In this document: in pieces, positions 22,075-31,240 of the stretch
Position numbering within the stretch: the stretch's first letter is position 1
Layout of the letters: each line of letters starts with the position of its first letter
NCBI GenBank assembly: GCA_035429805.1
Contig: DAOMFL010000040.1
Span: 1 to 32,579 of the forward strand
Reading direction: 5' to 3'
DNA from: JALORV01 sp035429805
GTDB lineage: Bacteria; Pseudomonadota; Gammaproteobacteria; Burkholderiales; Burkholderiaceae_F
Length of the DNA stretch: 32,579 nt
Position numbers and translations under genes: made by a program
Notes under the pieces: model-generated
Databases searched by the model: none
The model's input: only the letters and a program-made list of their open reading frames with translations
What the model was told of the DNA's origin: nothing

Positions 22075-22992
22075 CTACTTGCCGTAGAAGCGGCCGCATT
22101 GCGGCAGCATCTCGGCCCAGGCCGCGGCGCGCAGCGCGCCCTGCAGGTTTGCGGTGGCCTTGGTTTCGGTGTTCCCGGACTTCACCGTGCCAACCCATTC
22201 GTTTCCGCGCACGGTGCCGGTGAATGTGCGGGTGATGCCCTTGGCGTCGTTGAAGGCGAATCGCAGCTGGTCGCCGCGCAGCGTGGCACCGACCAGCGGC
22301 TGCCGGCTGGCGCCGCTGACGACATCGCCGCTCACCTTCTGGAACATCTGCGTCAGGTTGATCGTCGTGGTGGAGCCGTCCTCGCGCAGCGCCCAGGTGC
22401 CATCCACGCGGGCCGGAACGATCCACAGGTAGGCCGTCCGATATTCGATCTCGTTGGTCTCGTCGGCCTCCCAGTCGCCCATCGTGAACTGATGCGACGC
22501 GACGCGCGTGCCGGGCTTCATCGCCAGGATCCGGTGGCGCACACAGAGGTTCAGCTCCGGCAGCAGGTACATCGTCACGACCGTCGCCTTGCTGAAGTCC
22601 TCCTTGAAGATGTCGCCCTGGATGATCTTCGTCTTGCCGGCAACTCCTTCCGCGCCGACGAGGCAGTTCGCCAGCTTGGCCATGTCGGGGTTGTATTCGA
22701 TGCCGACCGCATTGGCGCCGATCTTGCCGGCCGCAATGGCGATCTTGCCGTCACCTGCTCCGAGGTCGTAGACAAGGTCCTGTGGCGTCACCTTGGCCAT
22801 GCGCAGCATGCGCTGCACCAGTTCATCGGGCGTCGGCACCCAGACGACGTCCTTTCCCGATTGCCCGACCTGCGGCTTGTAGTCGCGTTCGCAGTCCTTG
22901 CGGTCGAGCGCGGCAGCATCGCCGGCCAGAGCCATCGTAAGCAGGCACGCGGCGCCTGCGGTGAACGGGCGTGCGAGGGTGCGGGGTGTCAT
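22075..22992 (-). CDS. Exported class I SAM-dependent methyltransferase-like protein with extra C-terminal domain
   Basis: The 305-residue product begins with a signal peptide (LARPFTAGAACLLTMALAGDAAA, cut near residue 28). A compact methyltransferase domain follows. Motif I is VYDLGAGDGKIAIAA (DLGAGDG at 76-82), the acidic residue after strand 2 is Glu99 in GIEYNP, and QGDIF and VVTMYLLPELN complete it. The WVPTPDELVQRML lead is like the FAM173/ATPSC-KMT lysine methyltransferase group. From about residue 195 there is an added beta-rich part (TWALREDGSTTTINL...TGTVRGNEWVGTVKSG) with no family I recognise. SAM is not known to be available in the periplasm, so either the signal is an uncut anchor or the domain has another use. 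The start is ATG 22992 with CAGGAG upstream. Confidence 0.75.
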   Translation of the reverse strand: MTPRTLARPFTAGAACLLTMALAGDAAALDRKDCERDYKPQVGQSGKDVVWVPTPDELVQRMLRMAKVTPQDLVYDLGAGDGKIAIAAGKIGANAVGIEYNPDMAKLANCLVGAEGVAGKTKIIQGDIFKEDFSKATVVTMYLLPELNLCVRHRILAMKPGTRVASHQFTMGDWEADETNEIEYRTAYLWIVPARVDGTWALREDGSTTTINLTQMFQKVSGDVVSGASRQPLVGATLRGDQLRFAFNDAKGITRTFTGTVRGNEWVGTVKSGNTETKATANLQGALRAAAWAEMLPQCGRFYGK

Positions 22993-23042
22993 GCGGGCTC
23001 CTGCGGGATCGGTCGAAGGGAAGGGGGATTCTGCCGAAAGTC

Positions 23043-23063
23043 CCCGCGGCCGTCAGCCGCGGG
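23043..23063 (-). terminator. Terminator after the molybdenum hydroxylase genes
   Basis: CCCGCGGC and GCCGCGGG pair perfectly around CGTCA, 23 nt past the stop of the large subunit; the minus strand then reads GACTTTC. It separates the hydroxylase genes from the methyltransferase gene. Confidence 0.5.
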
Positions 23064-23086
23064 CTTCAGCATGGCGCAGGCGCGGC

Positions 23087-25306
23087 TCAGGTCTGCGACA
23101 GATCGAACGGCAGTTTGCGCAGGCGCTTGCCCGTCAGTGCCGCGATCGCGTTGGCGACGGCCGGTGCGATCGGAGGAGTGCCGGGCTCGCCGACCCCGGT
23201 CGGGTCCGCCTTGCTCGGGACAATATGGACGCTGATCCCGGGCATCTCGGCGATCCGCAGCACCGGATAGTCGGCGAAGTTGCTCTGCTGCACGACGCCG
23301 TCCTGCAGTGTGATCTGGCCGTGCAGAGCCGCGGACAGGCCGAACACCATCGCCGACTGCACCTGGGCTTCGACCGACAGCGGATTGACCGCGAAGCCGC
23401 AATCGATCGCAGAGGTCACCTTGTGCACGCGGATCGAGTTCTTGTCGACCGAGACCTCGACCACGTGCGCGACGACACTTCCGAACGACTCATGCACCGC
23501 GACACCGCGTGCCCGACCCTTCGGTGCGGGCCGGGTCCAGCCGGACCTGTCGCGCACCAGCCGCAGCACGCCGGCTACGCGCGCGTGCTTGGGGTCGAGC
23601 AGCGCGAGACGGTAGGCGATCGGATCCTGTTTCGCGGCACGCGCCAGTTCGTCGACCAGGGTCTCCATGACGAAGGCCGTGTGCGAATTGCCGACCGAGC
23701 GCCACCACAGGACCGGGACGTTGACTTCGGGGTGATGCACGCTGACCTGCATGTTCGGCAGGCGGTACGGCGTGTTGACCACGCCTTCGGTGGTCGTCTC
23801 GTCGACGCCATCTTTGATCAGAAACTTCTCGAAGGGCGTGCCCTTGACGATCGACTGGCCGACGATCGTGTGGTTCCATCCTCGCAGGGCGTTGTTGCCG
23901 TCCAGACCGACTACGACGCGGTGCACGACGTGCGGGCGGTAGTAACCCCCGCGGATATCGTCCTCGCGCGACCAGATGACCTTGACCGGTGCGTCAATGC
24001 CGGCGGCTTTCATCGCCTTCGCGACGTTGACCGCCTCGACGAGGTAGTCGGACGTCGGGACGGCGCGGCGCCCGAACCCGCCGCCGGCCATCATCGTGTT
24101 GAGCGTCACCTGATCGGGCTTCAGCCCGGCCGCACCGGCGATCGCCATCTGGTCGACGGTCTGGAACTGCGTGCCGCACCATACGGCACAGCGGTCGCCC
24201 TTCAGGTCGACAACCGCGTTGAGCGGTTCCATCGGTGCATGCGCAAGGTACGGGAACTCGTAGATCGCTTCGATCTTCTTCGGGGACTTGGTTGCGGCCT
24301 CGGGGTCGCCGTCGCTGCGCGCCTTGAGTCCGGGTTGCCGCGCAAGATCCCGGTACTCCCTCGACTGTTCAGCTGTCGTCGGACCCGGCAGGGACTGCCA
24401 CTTGACGTCGAGCGCGTCGCGCCCCGTCTTCGCCGGCCAGTAGCCACTGGCGATGACGGCGACGCCGCTGCCGCCGCGGTCGACCGGCACCTGCAGCACG
24501 GCGTCCACGCCCTTGATCGCGCGCGCCCTGGCCGGGTCGAACGACACGACCTTGCCACCGAAGCCTGGTGCGCGCGCGATGACAGCCACGCGCAGATTGG
24601 GCAGCACCTTGTCGATGCCGAACTGCGTACTGCCACTGACTTTCGCAACCGAATCGAGTCGCCGCGTCGGACGCCCGATGACGAAGTAGTCGGCAGAATC
24701 GGCCTTCAGTCCGACCTTCTCCGGCACAGGCAGCTTTCCTGCCGCTTCGGCCAGCGACCCGTAACTGGCGCGGCGCCTCTGTCCACCCTGCTCGGCGACA
24801 AAGCCACCCTTCGTGTCGAGCTTCGCCGCGTCCACGCCCCATTGCTGCGCAGCGGCCGCAACCAGCATCGCGCGTGCCGAGGCACCGATCACGCGGTACT
24901 GCTTCCAGCTCGAGGCCACCGACATCGAGCCGCCGGTCATCTGGATGCCGAACGACGGGTCCGCATAAACCTCCGCCGCGGGTGCCAGCTCCGCCCGCAC
25001 CTTCGACCAGTCGCAGTCCAGTTCTTCGGCGATCAGCATCGGCAGCGCGGTGCTGACGCCCTGGCCGAACTCGAGACGGTTGACCATCACCGTGACCGTT
25101 CCATCGGCCGCGATCCGCAGGAACGCCGCCGGCGGGAACACCTTGCGCCTGGCCTCCTGTGCCTCATCCGCCATCGCCAGGCCGAGCATCAGCCCGCCAC
25201 CGGCGGCCCCGGTCAGCTTCATGAATTCGCGCCGCGTCAGCCTGAATGGCGCCGCGTCTGCCTCCGGCTTGAGCTGCGCCCGTACCAACTGCTCGATGAA
25301 TCGCAT
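23087..25306 (-). CDS. Molybdenum-binding large subunit, isoquinoline 1-oxidoreductase beta-like
   Basis: The 739-residue protein belongs to the xanthine dehydrogenase family of molybdenum hydroxylases and is closest in style to IorB. A twin-arginine signal is present (TRREFMKLTGAAGG, Arg25-Arg26). Cofactor-binding stretches include EFGQGVSTALPMLIAEEL, QMTGGSMSV, MMAGGGFGRRAVPTSDY and WWRSVGNSHTAFV. The active-site glutamate is in PTGVGEPGTPPIAPAV near the C-terminus. It would hydroxylate an aldehyde or N-heterocycle and pass electrons to the 2Fe-2S subunit. The Tat signal implies export after cofactor loading, with the small subunit probably carried along. The ATG at 25306 has a strong site (AGGAGGG) that overlaps the stop of the small-subunit gene. 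The substrate is unknown. Confidence 0.88.
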   Translation of the reverse strand: MRFIEQLVRAQLKPEADAAPFRLTRREFMKLTGAAGGGLMLGLAMADEAQEARRKVFPPAAFLRIAADGTVTVMVNRLEFGQGVSTALPMLIAEELDCDWSKVRAELAPAAEVYADPSFGIQMTGGSMSVASSWKQYRVIGASARAMLVAAAAQQWGVDAAKLDTKGGFVAEQGGQRRRASYGSLAEAAGKLPVPEKVGLKADSADYFVIGRPTRRLDSVAKVSGSTQFGIDKVLPNLRVAVIARAPGFGGKVVSFDPARARAIKGVDAVLQVPVDRGGSGVAVIASGYWPAKTGRDALDVKWQSLPGPTTAEQSREYRDLARQPGLKARSDGDPEAATKSPKKIEAIYEFPYLAHAPMEPLNAVVDLKGDRCAVWCGTQFQTVDQMAIAGAAGLKPDQVTLNTMMAGGGFGRRAVPTSDYLVEAVNVAKAMKAAGIDAPVKVIWSREDDIRGGYYRPHVVHRVVVGLDGNNALRGWNHTIVGQSIVKGTPFEKFLIKDGVDETTTEGVVNTPYRLPNMQVSVHHPEVNVPVLWWRSVGNSHTAFVMETLVDELARAAKQDPIAYRLALLDPKHARVAGVLRLVRDRSGWTRPAPKGRARGVAVHESFGSVVAHVVEVSVDKNSIRVHKVTSAIDCGFAVNPLSVEAQVQSAMVFGLSAALHGQITLQDGVVQQSNFADYPVLRIAEMPGISVHIVPSKADPTGVGEPGTPPIAPAVANAIAALTGKRLRKLPFDLSQT

Positions 25307-25317
25307 CGTCGTCCCTC

Positions 25318-25773
25318 CTAGGCCAGCGCGCGCGCGGCATCCTTGACCGCGGCACGAATGCGCGCGTAGGTGCCGCAGCGGCAGAGGTTGCCCGATAGCG
25401 CGTCGTCAATATCGGCATCGGTCGGATTCTTCTTCGCCTTCAGCAGGGCGGTCGCGGCCAAGACCTGGCCCGACTGGCAGTAGCCGCACTGCACGACGTC
25501 CAGCTTGACCCAGGCCTCCTGCACGGCCTTGCCGACGCGGTCACCGGAAGCGGCTTCGATCGTCATCACCGCGCCGTCCACGCTGGAGATCGGCGTGACG
25601 CAGGACCGCACCGGCCGGCCATTGACGAGCACAGTGCAGGCACCGCAGGCGGCAATGCCGCAGCCGAACTTGGTGCCGGTGAGCCCGAGGTTGTCGCGCA
25701 ACGCCCACAGCAGCGGCGTCGCCGGATCGGCATCGACGTCGACGGCCTTGCCATTCACATTCAGACGGGTCAT
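25318..25773 (-). CDS. 2Fe-2S small subunit of the molybdenum hydroxylase (IorA-like)
   Basis: The 151-residue product has both iron-sulfur domains of this family. The plant-type ferredoxin part has GTKFGCGIAACGACTVLVNG and the fourth cysteine in VRSCVTP. The helical part has QCGYCQSGQV and NLCRCGTYARI. The length is normal for IorA-type subunits. It passes electrons from the molybdenum site to an outside acceptor; there is no FAD subunit, which fits the IorAB-type two-subunit enzymes. It has no signal peptide of its own. The ATG at 25773 follows GAGGAG. The large subunit starts 11 nt after its stop. Confidence 0.92.
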   Translation of the reverse strand: MTRLNVNGKAVDVDADPATPLLWALRDNLGLTGTKFGCGIAACGACTVLVNGRPVRSCVTPISSVDGAVMTIEAASGDRVGKAVQEAWVKLDVVQCGYCQSGQVLAATALLKAKKNPTDADIDDALSGNLCRCGTYARIRAAVKDAARALA

Positions 25774-25833
25774 CAGGTTTGCTCCTCGAAGGAGAAGGAC
25801 GAAGTCGCTCCGTTTCGGGCGACGCGGACGGTG

Positions 25834-26829
25834 TCAGCGATTGACGTCGACGACCACCCGCCCGCGTATGTGTCCCGCGAGGATGTCGCGGGCCACATCG
25901 AACGCGCCCGCGAGCGTCACCTCGCGTGTCATCCGGGCGAGCAGTTCAGGACGCAGGTGCTCGGCGAGGAGCTTCCACGCGGCCTCGCGCCGCGGCAGCG
26001 GCGCCATCACGCTGTCGATGCCGGCGAGCGTGACGCCGCGCAGGATGAAAGGCGCGACCGACGCCGGGAAGTCCATGCCGCCGGCGAGGCCGCAGGCCGC
26101 TACCGTGCCGCCCCAGCGCGTCTGGGCGCAGACGTTAGCGAGCGTCGTGCTGCCCACCGAGTCGATCGCGCCGGCCCAGCGATCCTTCTGCAGGGGCTTG
26201 CCCGGCGCTGCAAGCGTGGCGCGGTCGATGACTTCCTTCGCGCCGAGCGCCTTCAGATAGTCCGCTTCCGTCGCCTTCCCGGTCGATCCGACCACCGCAT
26301 AGCCGAGCGACGCGAGCAATGCCACGGCGATGGATCCGACGCCGCCCGTGGCGCCGGTCACGAGGATCTCCCCGCTGGGCGGGGCGATCCCGTGGTTCTG
26401 CAGCGCAAGGACCGACAGCGCGGCGGTATATCCGGCCGTGCCGATCGCCATCGCGTCACGCGTCGTCAACGGAGCCGGGATGCGTACCAGCCAGTCACCC
26501 TTCGCGCGTGCGCGCTGCGCCAGCCCGCCCCAGTGGGACTCACCCAGTCCCCAGCCGTTGAGGACAACGGAATCGCCGGTCTTCCACTTCGGATGCGCGC
26601 TTGTCTTCACGCGTCCCGCAGCATCGATGCCTGCCACCATGGGCCATTTGCGTACGACAGGCGACGTGTTGGTGATCGCCAGTCCGTCCTTGTAATTGAT
26701 GGTGGAGTACTCGACCTCGATGTCGACATCGTCTCCCGGGGTCGCAGCCTCGAGTTCGGTGTCGGTGACGTCGCGGATCTCCGCCTTGAAGGCGTCATTT
26801 TCGCGAGACAGCAGGATCGCGCGTGTCAT
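25834..26829 (-). CDS. AcuI/YhdH-type quinone oxidoreductase (acrylyl-CoA reductase-like)
   Basis: The 331-residue medium-chain reductase has YSTINYKDGLAITNTSPVVR and MVAGIDAAGRV in the catalytic half, then GTAGYTAALSVLAL and VTGATGGVGSIAVALLASLGY for NADPH binding. The late segment GIDSVMAPLPRREAAWKLLA is a signature of the AcuI/YhdH group. AcuI reduces acryloyl-CoA to propionyl-CoA and is used in DMSP or 3-hydroxypropionate metabolism and in detoxifying acryloyl-CoA. No zinc-binding set is seen. The ATG at 26829 follows GGGAGCGAG; the longer open frame upstream to 26952 is not protein-like. It is divergent from hemG, with 238 bp between. TATCAT lies about 35 bp upstream on the minus strand, a possible -10. 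Confidence 0.88.
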   Translation of the reverse strand: MTRAILLSRENDAFKAEIRDVTDTELEAATPGDDVDIEVEYSTINYKDGLAITNTSPVVRKWPMVAGIDAAGRVKTSAHPKWKTGDSVVLNGWGLGESHWGGLAQRARAKGDWLVRIPAPLTTRDAMAIGTAGYTAALSVLALQNHGIAPPSGEILVTGATGGVGSIAVALLASLGYAVVGSTGKATEADYLKALGAKEVIDRATLAAPGKPLQKDRWAGAIDSVGSTTLANVCAQTRWGGTVAACGLAGGMDFPASVAPFILRGVTLAGIDSVMAPLPRREAAWKLLAEHLRPELLARMTREVTLAGAFDVARDILAGHIRGRVVVDVNR

Positions 26830-27067
26830 GAGGCTCGCTCCCGAATTGAAACGATTGATGATAGTGCGTGCCGATCCGCGTCGGACCCCGACTCGCCTGC
26901 GCGGCGCCGGCGCTAGGTATCTGCGCGCGCCCTCGGAACCGGGCATTGCCATCGCGCAAGTCCGGGAGATGCGCCGAGCGGACCGCTAGTGTCCTTTGCC
27001 ATGGCACAAGCCGCGGCGTGCGTGCCGGTGGAATGCTTGCGGCTCCCGAGGCTAGGAGTAATACGGC

Positions 27068-28447
27068 ATGCCGCTGGACGTGATCGTGGTCGGAGCAGGC
27101 CTGTCAGGCCTGGTCACCGCCTATCGACTCCACCGTGGGGGATATGCGGTCGAAGTTCTCGAATCGGCCGCGCGGGCCGGCGGGGTCATCGGTTCGGAGC
27201 GCGATCAAGGAATCCTGTTCGAGCGCGGCCCGAACAGCGCGATGGACACGTCGGGCGAGACCCTGGCGCTGATCGACGAACTGGGGCTGCGCAGTGAGCA
27301 CATCGGCGCGAGCAGATCGGCTTCGCGCCGCTATGTGGTGAGCGGCGGGCGCCTGGTTGCGTTGCCTTCATCAGCCGGCACCTTCATCTCGACGCCGCTC
27401 TTCTCTGCGGCAGCCAAGCTCAGGCTGCTGGCCGAGCCCTTCGTCCGTAGGGCACCCGCGCAGGTCGAGGAATCGATTGCGCAGTTCGTGCGGCGTCGGC
27501 TGGGTCCGGAGTTCCTGGACTACGCCGTCGAGCCGTTCGTTTCCGGCATCTACGCCGGCGATCCGGAGCAGTTGTCGCTGTCCGCAGCGTTGCCGCGGCT
27601 GCACGAGCTCGAGCAGCGGTACGGGAGCCTCTCGATCGGTGCGGTCCGCTCGGCGCGCGAGCGCCGCAGGCGAGGGGGACCGCCCAGGCTGCCGGCCGTC
27701 AGCTTTTCGTTCCGCGCGGGCATGCAGACGCTGACCGATGCGCTGGCGGCGGCGCTGCCGACGGTTCGGTGTGGCGCCGCAGTATGTCGACTGCAAGCGA
27801 GGGGCGACGGCACATGGACAGTCGAGACCGATCGCGCGGGTGATTCGGCGCATGCGCGGGCCGTGGTGCTTGCCCTGCCGGCCTACGGCGCCGCGTCGTT
27901 GGTGGGCGCATTTGCACCGAACGCCGGGGGTGCGCTTGCCGAGATCGACTACGCGCCGGTGGCAGTCGTCGTCAGCGCCTATCGACGCGCCGACGTCGCT
28001 CACGCGCTGGACGGGTTCGGCTTCCTTGCGCCCGCGGTAGAGCGGCCGCGCGTCCTGGGTACCCTGTTCTCGAGCACGATGTTCGCCGGTCGCGCCGCAG
28101 ACGGCACCGTGCTCTTCACAACGTTCCTCGGGGGGCGGCGCAATCCGGCGCAGGTGACCGCCCCTGAGGGTGAACTGACTCAGACCGTGCACGAGGAACT
28201 TGCGCGGCTGGTTGGTGCAGGCAGCGCGCCGATGATGTCGCGGGTCGTCCGCTGGTCGCGCGCAATCCCGCAGTACGGGTTGGGACATCGCGAGCGCATC
28301 GCCGCGCTGGAGCAGGCCGAGCGCGACCATCCGGGACTCTTCTTCTGCTCGAACTATCGCGGAGGCGTGTCGATCAGCGACTGTGTCCGGCGCGCCACCG
28401 AGGCGGCGCAGGCGGTCGGCCAGCGGCTGGCGGCTCCTGCTCGGTAA
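27068..28447 (+). CDS. hemG: Protoporphyrinogen oxidase (HemY-type)
   Basis: The 459-residue flavoprotein turns protoporphyrinogen IX into protoporphyrin IX, the step before iron insertion in haem synthesis. The FAD fold is DVIVVGAGLSGLVTAYRL (residues 4-21) followed by VLESAARAGGVIGSE. Further family signs are FERGPNSAMDT, FLDYAVEPFVSGIYAGDPEQLSL, SFRAGMQTLTDALA, and the C-terminal FFCSNYRGGVSISDCVRRA that closes over the flavin. It is the oxygen-using HemY/PPOX type, not the small flavodoxin-like HemG of E. coli; databases use hemG for both. The ATG at 27068 has TAGGAGT upstream. It may also belong to a close amine-oxidase-like branch, but the match over the whole length is good. Confidence 0.85.
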   Translation: MPLDVIVVGAGLSGLVTAYRLHRGGYAVEVLESAARAGGVIGSERDQGILFERGPNSAMDTSGETLALIDELGLRSEHIGASRSASRRYVVSGGRLVALPSSAGTFISTPLFSAAAKLRLLAEPFVRRAPAQVEESIAQFVRRRLGPEFLDYAVEPFVSGIYAGDPEQLSLSAALPRLHELEQRYGSLSIGAVRSARERRRRGGPPRLPAVSFSFRAGMQTLTDALAAALPTVRCGAAVCRLQARGDGTWTVETDRAGDSAHARAVVLALPAYGAASLVGAFAPNAGGALAEIDYAPVAVVVSAYRRADVAHALDGFGFLAPAVERPRVLGTLFSSTMFAGRAADGTVLFTTFLGGRRNPAQVTAPEGELTQTVHEELARLVGAGSAPMMSRVVRWSRAIPQYGLGHRERIAALEQAERDHPGLFFCSNYRGGVSISDCVRRATEAAQAVGQRLAAPAR

Positions 28448-28565
28448 TCCGGGCCACTCGCGGACAGACAGACAGTGCTATCCGGCGGCATCACGTGGCA
28501 GAATCGTTCATCCGCGACAGGCCCCGCGACGGCGGCGTGGGGCCCCTGAGCAGCACGAGGTCACA

Positions 28566-31190
28566 CTGAGCTCTACCGTCATTCCGTTGCGGCAGTCGGC
28601 TGTCGAACGCTCGCTCAAGCAGGCGAGCTTCGACACCGCCGGCGTGCCGCTCCTCGCTGTCAACCCCAGCGGCCAGATCCTCGCGATCAACGCCGAAGCG
28701 ATGGCGCTCGTCGGTGGGGAGTCCGCGGTCGGACGCAGCGTCGCCGAACTGCTCGGTTACATGAGCCACCGGGCGTTTGCCAGGCGCTGGCAGCGCCTCT
28801 GGTCGCAGGTGACGACCGAGGGGCGCTTCGAGTTCGAAGCGCGCCTGCCGCTGCGCAGCGGCAACCGGCTCAGCGCCCGCTTCGTCGTCCGCCTGTTCCG
28901 CTTTGACCAGGACGACTTTGCCTCGATTTCGATCGTCGACACGTCGGCCGAGCGCGCGGCGCGCCGGCGCATGCGTGCCGCGGATGCGCGCGCACGAGCG
29001 CTGGCGCTGCACCAGAGCGAACTGACGATCGTGCTGAACGCGGATCGCCGCGTCATCTTTGCGAATGCGGCGCTGGAGCCCATCACCGGCGAACACGAAG
29101 GCGACGTCATGGGCTCGCCGTTCGAGTTCATCCTCGACCAGCCGTCGCGGATCGAGTTCCGGCGCGCCGTGGACCGGCTTCTGCGCGAAACGGCTGGTGA
29201 CCATCAGCCGACGGTGCTGCACCTGCGCACTCGCGCCGCCCTTGCGGGCAGCGGGCGCAGCCTGTCCTGCGTGCTGACGAATCGGCTCGACGATCCCAGC
29301 GTGCGCGGTCTCGTGCTGACGGCGCGCGATCTCGGGCCCGCCGAGCGCGCTCAGGCGCGCCGGCTGCGGTTCCGTGAGCGACTGCTCGAACTGGCAATCC
29401 AGCAGAAGTCCGACTTCACCCAGACCCTGGCGACGGTGCTGCGCTCGACCGCCGAGGTGCTCGATGTTGGCAGTGCGAGCTTCTGGCGCCTGTCGAGGGA
29501 GCCGGAGGTGCTGCGCTGCGAGGCGCTGTTCGATCGGCACGCCGACCGGTTCCTGCGCGACTGGGTCGGGCGCGAGTTTCCGTCCACGCGGTTTTCGGCC
29601 TATTTCGCGCAGCTGATGAACCGCCAGCCCGTGGTCGTCAATGACACACGCACGTCGCGCCTTACGACGATGTTCGCGGGCGACCCGGACTGGTCGGGCG
29701 TGCGCGCGCTGCTCGATGTGCCGGTCCTGGTCGAGGGCGAGATCGCCGGGGTGCTCTGCCTGCAGCATCGCGACCTGCGCTATTGGGACGAAGACGATGT
29801 CGGCTTCGCCAACACGACGGCGCTGATGCTGGCGCTTTCGATGGAGGCGGCTCAGCGGCAGGAGGCCGAATCGCGCATCGAGCACCTGGCCTGGTACGAC
29901 GCGCTCACCGGATTGCCGAATCGCAACCTGCTGCGCGAGACGATGCGCGACATGATCATGACGGCATCGAACCGCAGGCGCCGGATGGCCGCGATGCTGA
30001 TCGACCTCGACCGCTTCAAGGATGTCAACGACACACTCGGGCACCTGGTCGGCGATGCGCTGATCAAGTCGGCGGCGGACGTGCTGCGCGAGACGGTCGG
30101 CGAGGATGGCACCGTGGCGCGGCTGGGTGGCGACGAGTTCGTCGTGCTCGTCAGCGAATTCGTGCACCGGCAGGAGGTCGCCCTGCTGGCGGCCCGCGTC
30201 GCGCAGGCGCTGCACCGGACGGACCTCGTGCCGAACATCGATACGCAGGTGTCGGCCTCGATCGGCGTCGCGCTCTTTCCCGAACACGGCCGCGACATGA
30301 GCACTCTGCTGAAGAACGCCGACGCCGCGATGTACCAGGCCAAGCGCGACGGCCGCAACCAGTTCAGCTTCTTCAACCCGATCCGCTATGAGCGCGCCGC
30401 GCGCGAGGTGCAGCTTGGCATCGAACTCGTCAAGGCGGTGCAGAGCGAATCGCCGCAGTTCATCTGCGAGTACCAGCCGCAGATCGAGATGGCGAGCGGC
30501 CGCGTGGTGGGCCTCGAGGCCCTGATCCGCTGGAACCATCCGGTGCACGGGATTCTGACGCCGGACCGCTTCATCGGCGTGGCCGAGGTGAGCGGACTTT
30601 CGGAGCGCATCACGCGCTGGGTGCTCAATGAAGTCTGCAGCCAGATTAACCGCTGGCGGCTCGTGCGTCCGGATTTCGACGTTCCGGTCGCCGTCAATGT
30701 TGCGGGCCGCGAGATGGGATCGACCGCGCTGCCTATCCTGGTCCGCAGTGCGCTCGTCAAGCACGGCATAGAGCCGCGGCTCATCGTGCTGGAGATCACC
30801 GAGCGCACGCTGGTGAAGGAAAGCGAGATCAACAACGATGTGCTGGCGGAGCTCGCCTCGCTCGGCGTCGGGCTTGTGCTCGACGACTTCGGCACCGGCT
30901 ACTCGATGCTGGGCTACCTCAAGCGCATGCCGATCCACGCGCTGAAGATCGATCACTCGTTCATCGAAGGCATTCCAGCCGACGCCGACAGCCGCGCGAT
31001 CGTGCACGCGATGCTGGCGGTTGCGCGCCACTTCCGGCTCAAGGTCGTTGCCGAAGGTGTCGAGTCGCAGGACCAGGTCGACTATATGCGCGAGATCGGC
31101 TGCGAGTTCGCGCAGGGCTTCTTCTATTCGCGCGCAGTGACCGCCGACACGATCCTCGATTACCTCGCGCGCGAGCAGCCCACGAGCTGA
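28566..31190 (+). CDS. PAS-PAS-GAF-GGDEF-EAL cyclic-di-GMP signalling protein
   Basis: The protein has about 874 residues and no membrane segment. An N-terminal PAS domain (FDTAGVPLLAVNPSGQILAINAEAM) is followed by a second PAS domain (LTIVLNADRRVIFANAALEPITG). A GAF domain comes next (QTLATVLRSTAEVLDVGSAS...VRALLDVPVLVEGEIAGVLCLQHR). The GGDEF domain is intact (RLGGDEFVVLV, near residue 520), and so is the EAL domain (GLEALIRWNH near 647, VNVAG, LEITERTLV, LDDFGTGYS, LKIDHSFI, VAEGVES, QGFFYS). Both active sites look complete, so it could both make and break cyclic-di-GMP. The start is unsure. A CTG at 28566 has GAGGT at the right distance; TTG at 28587 is the first standard choice; the frame opens at an ATG 28383 inside hemG. 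Confidence 0.85.
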   Translation: MSSTVIPLRQSAVERSLKQASFDTAGVPLLAVNPSGQILAINAEAMALVGGESAVGRSVAELLGYMSHRAFARRWQRLWSQVTTEGRFEFEARLPLRSGNRLSARFVVRLFRFDQDDFASISIVDTSAERAARRRMRAADARARALALHQSELTIVLNADRRVIFANAALEPITGEHEGDVMGSPFEFILDQPSRIEFRRAVDRLLRETAGDHQPTVLHLRTRAALAGSGRSLSCVLTNRLDDPSVRGLVLTARDLGPAERAQARRLRFRERLLELAIQQKSDFTQTLATVLRSTAEVLDVGSASFWRLSREPEVLRCEALFDRHADRFLRDWVGREFPSTRFSAYFAQLMNRQPVVVNDTRTSRLTTMFAGDPDWSGVRALLDVPVLVEGEIAGVLCLQHRDLRYWDEDDVGFANTTALMLALSMEAAQRQEAESRIEHLAWYDALTGLPNRNLLRETMRDMIMTASNRRRRMAAMLIDLDRFKDVNDTLGHLVGDALIKSAADVLRETVGEDGTVARLGGDEFVVLVSEFVHRQEVALLAARVAQALHRTDLVPNIDTQVSASIGVALFPEHGRDMSTLLKNADAAMYQAKRDGRNQFSFFNPIRYERAAREVQLGIELVKAVQSESPQFICEYQPQIEMASGRVVGLEALIRWNHPVHGILTPDRFIGVAEVSGLSERITRWVLNEVCSQINRWRLVRPDFDVPVAVNVAGREMGSTALPILVRSALVKHGIEPRLIVLEITERTLVKESEINNDVLAELASLGVGLVLDDFGTGYSMLGYLKRMPIHALKIDHSFIEGIPADADSRAIVHAMLAVARHFRLKVVAEGVESQDQVDYMREIGCEFAQGFFYSRAVTADTILDYLAREQPTS

Positions 31191-31240
31191 GATCGTCGCT
31201 GTGCCCCGCTACACTGGAATGACCCAGTGAGGAGGCACCC

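Noticed and set aside
22898..25321. 807-codon open frame on the plus strand opposite the molybdenum hydroxylase gene
   Set aside because: Shadow of the real large-subunit gene; no recognisable motif, extreme Arg/Asp/His content.
28491..31031. 846-codon open frame on the minus strand opposite the GGDEF/EAL gene
   Set aside because: It is a shadow: the sense frame has complete PAS, GAF, GGDEF and EAL motifs, while the antisense product is a low-complexity Arg/His/Asp mix with no domain. Long antisense frames are expected at this GC content.
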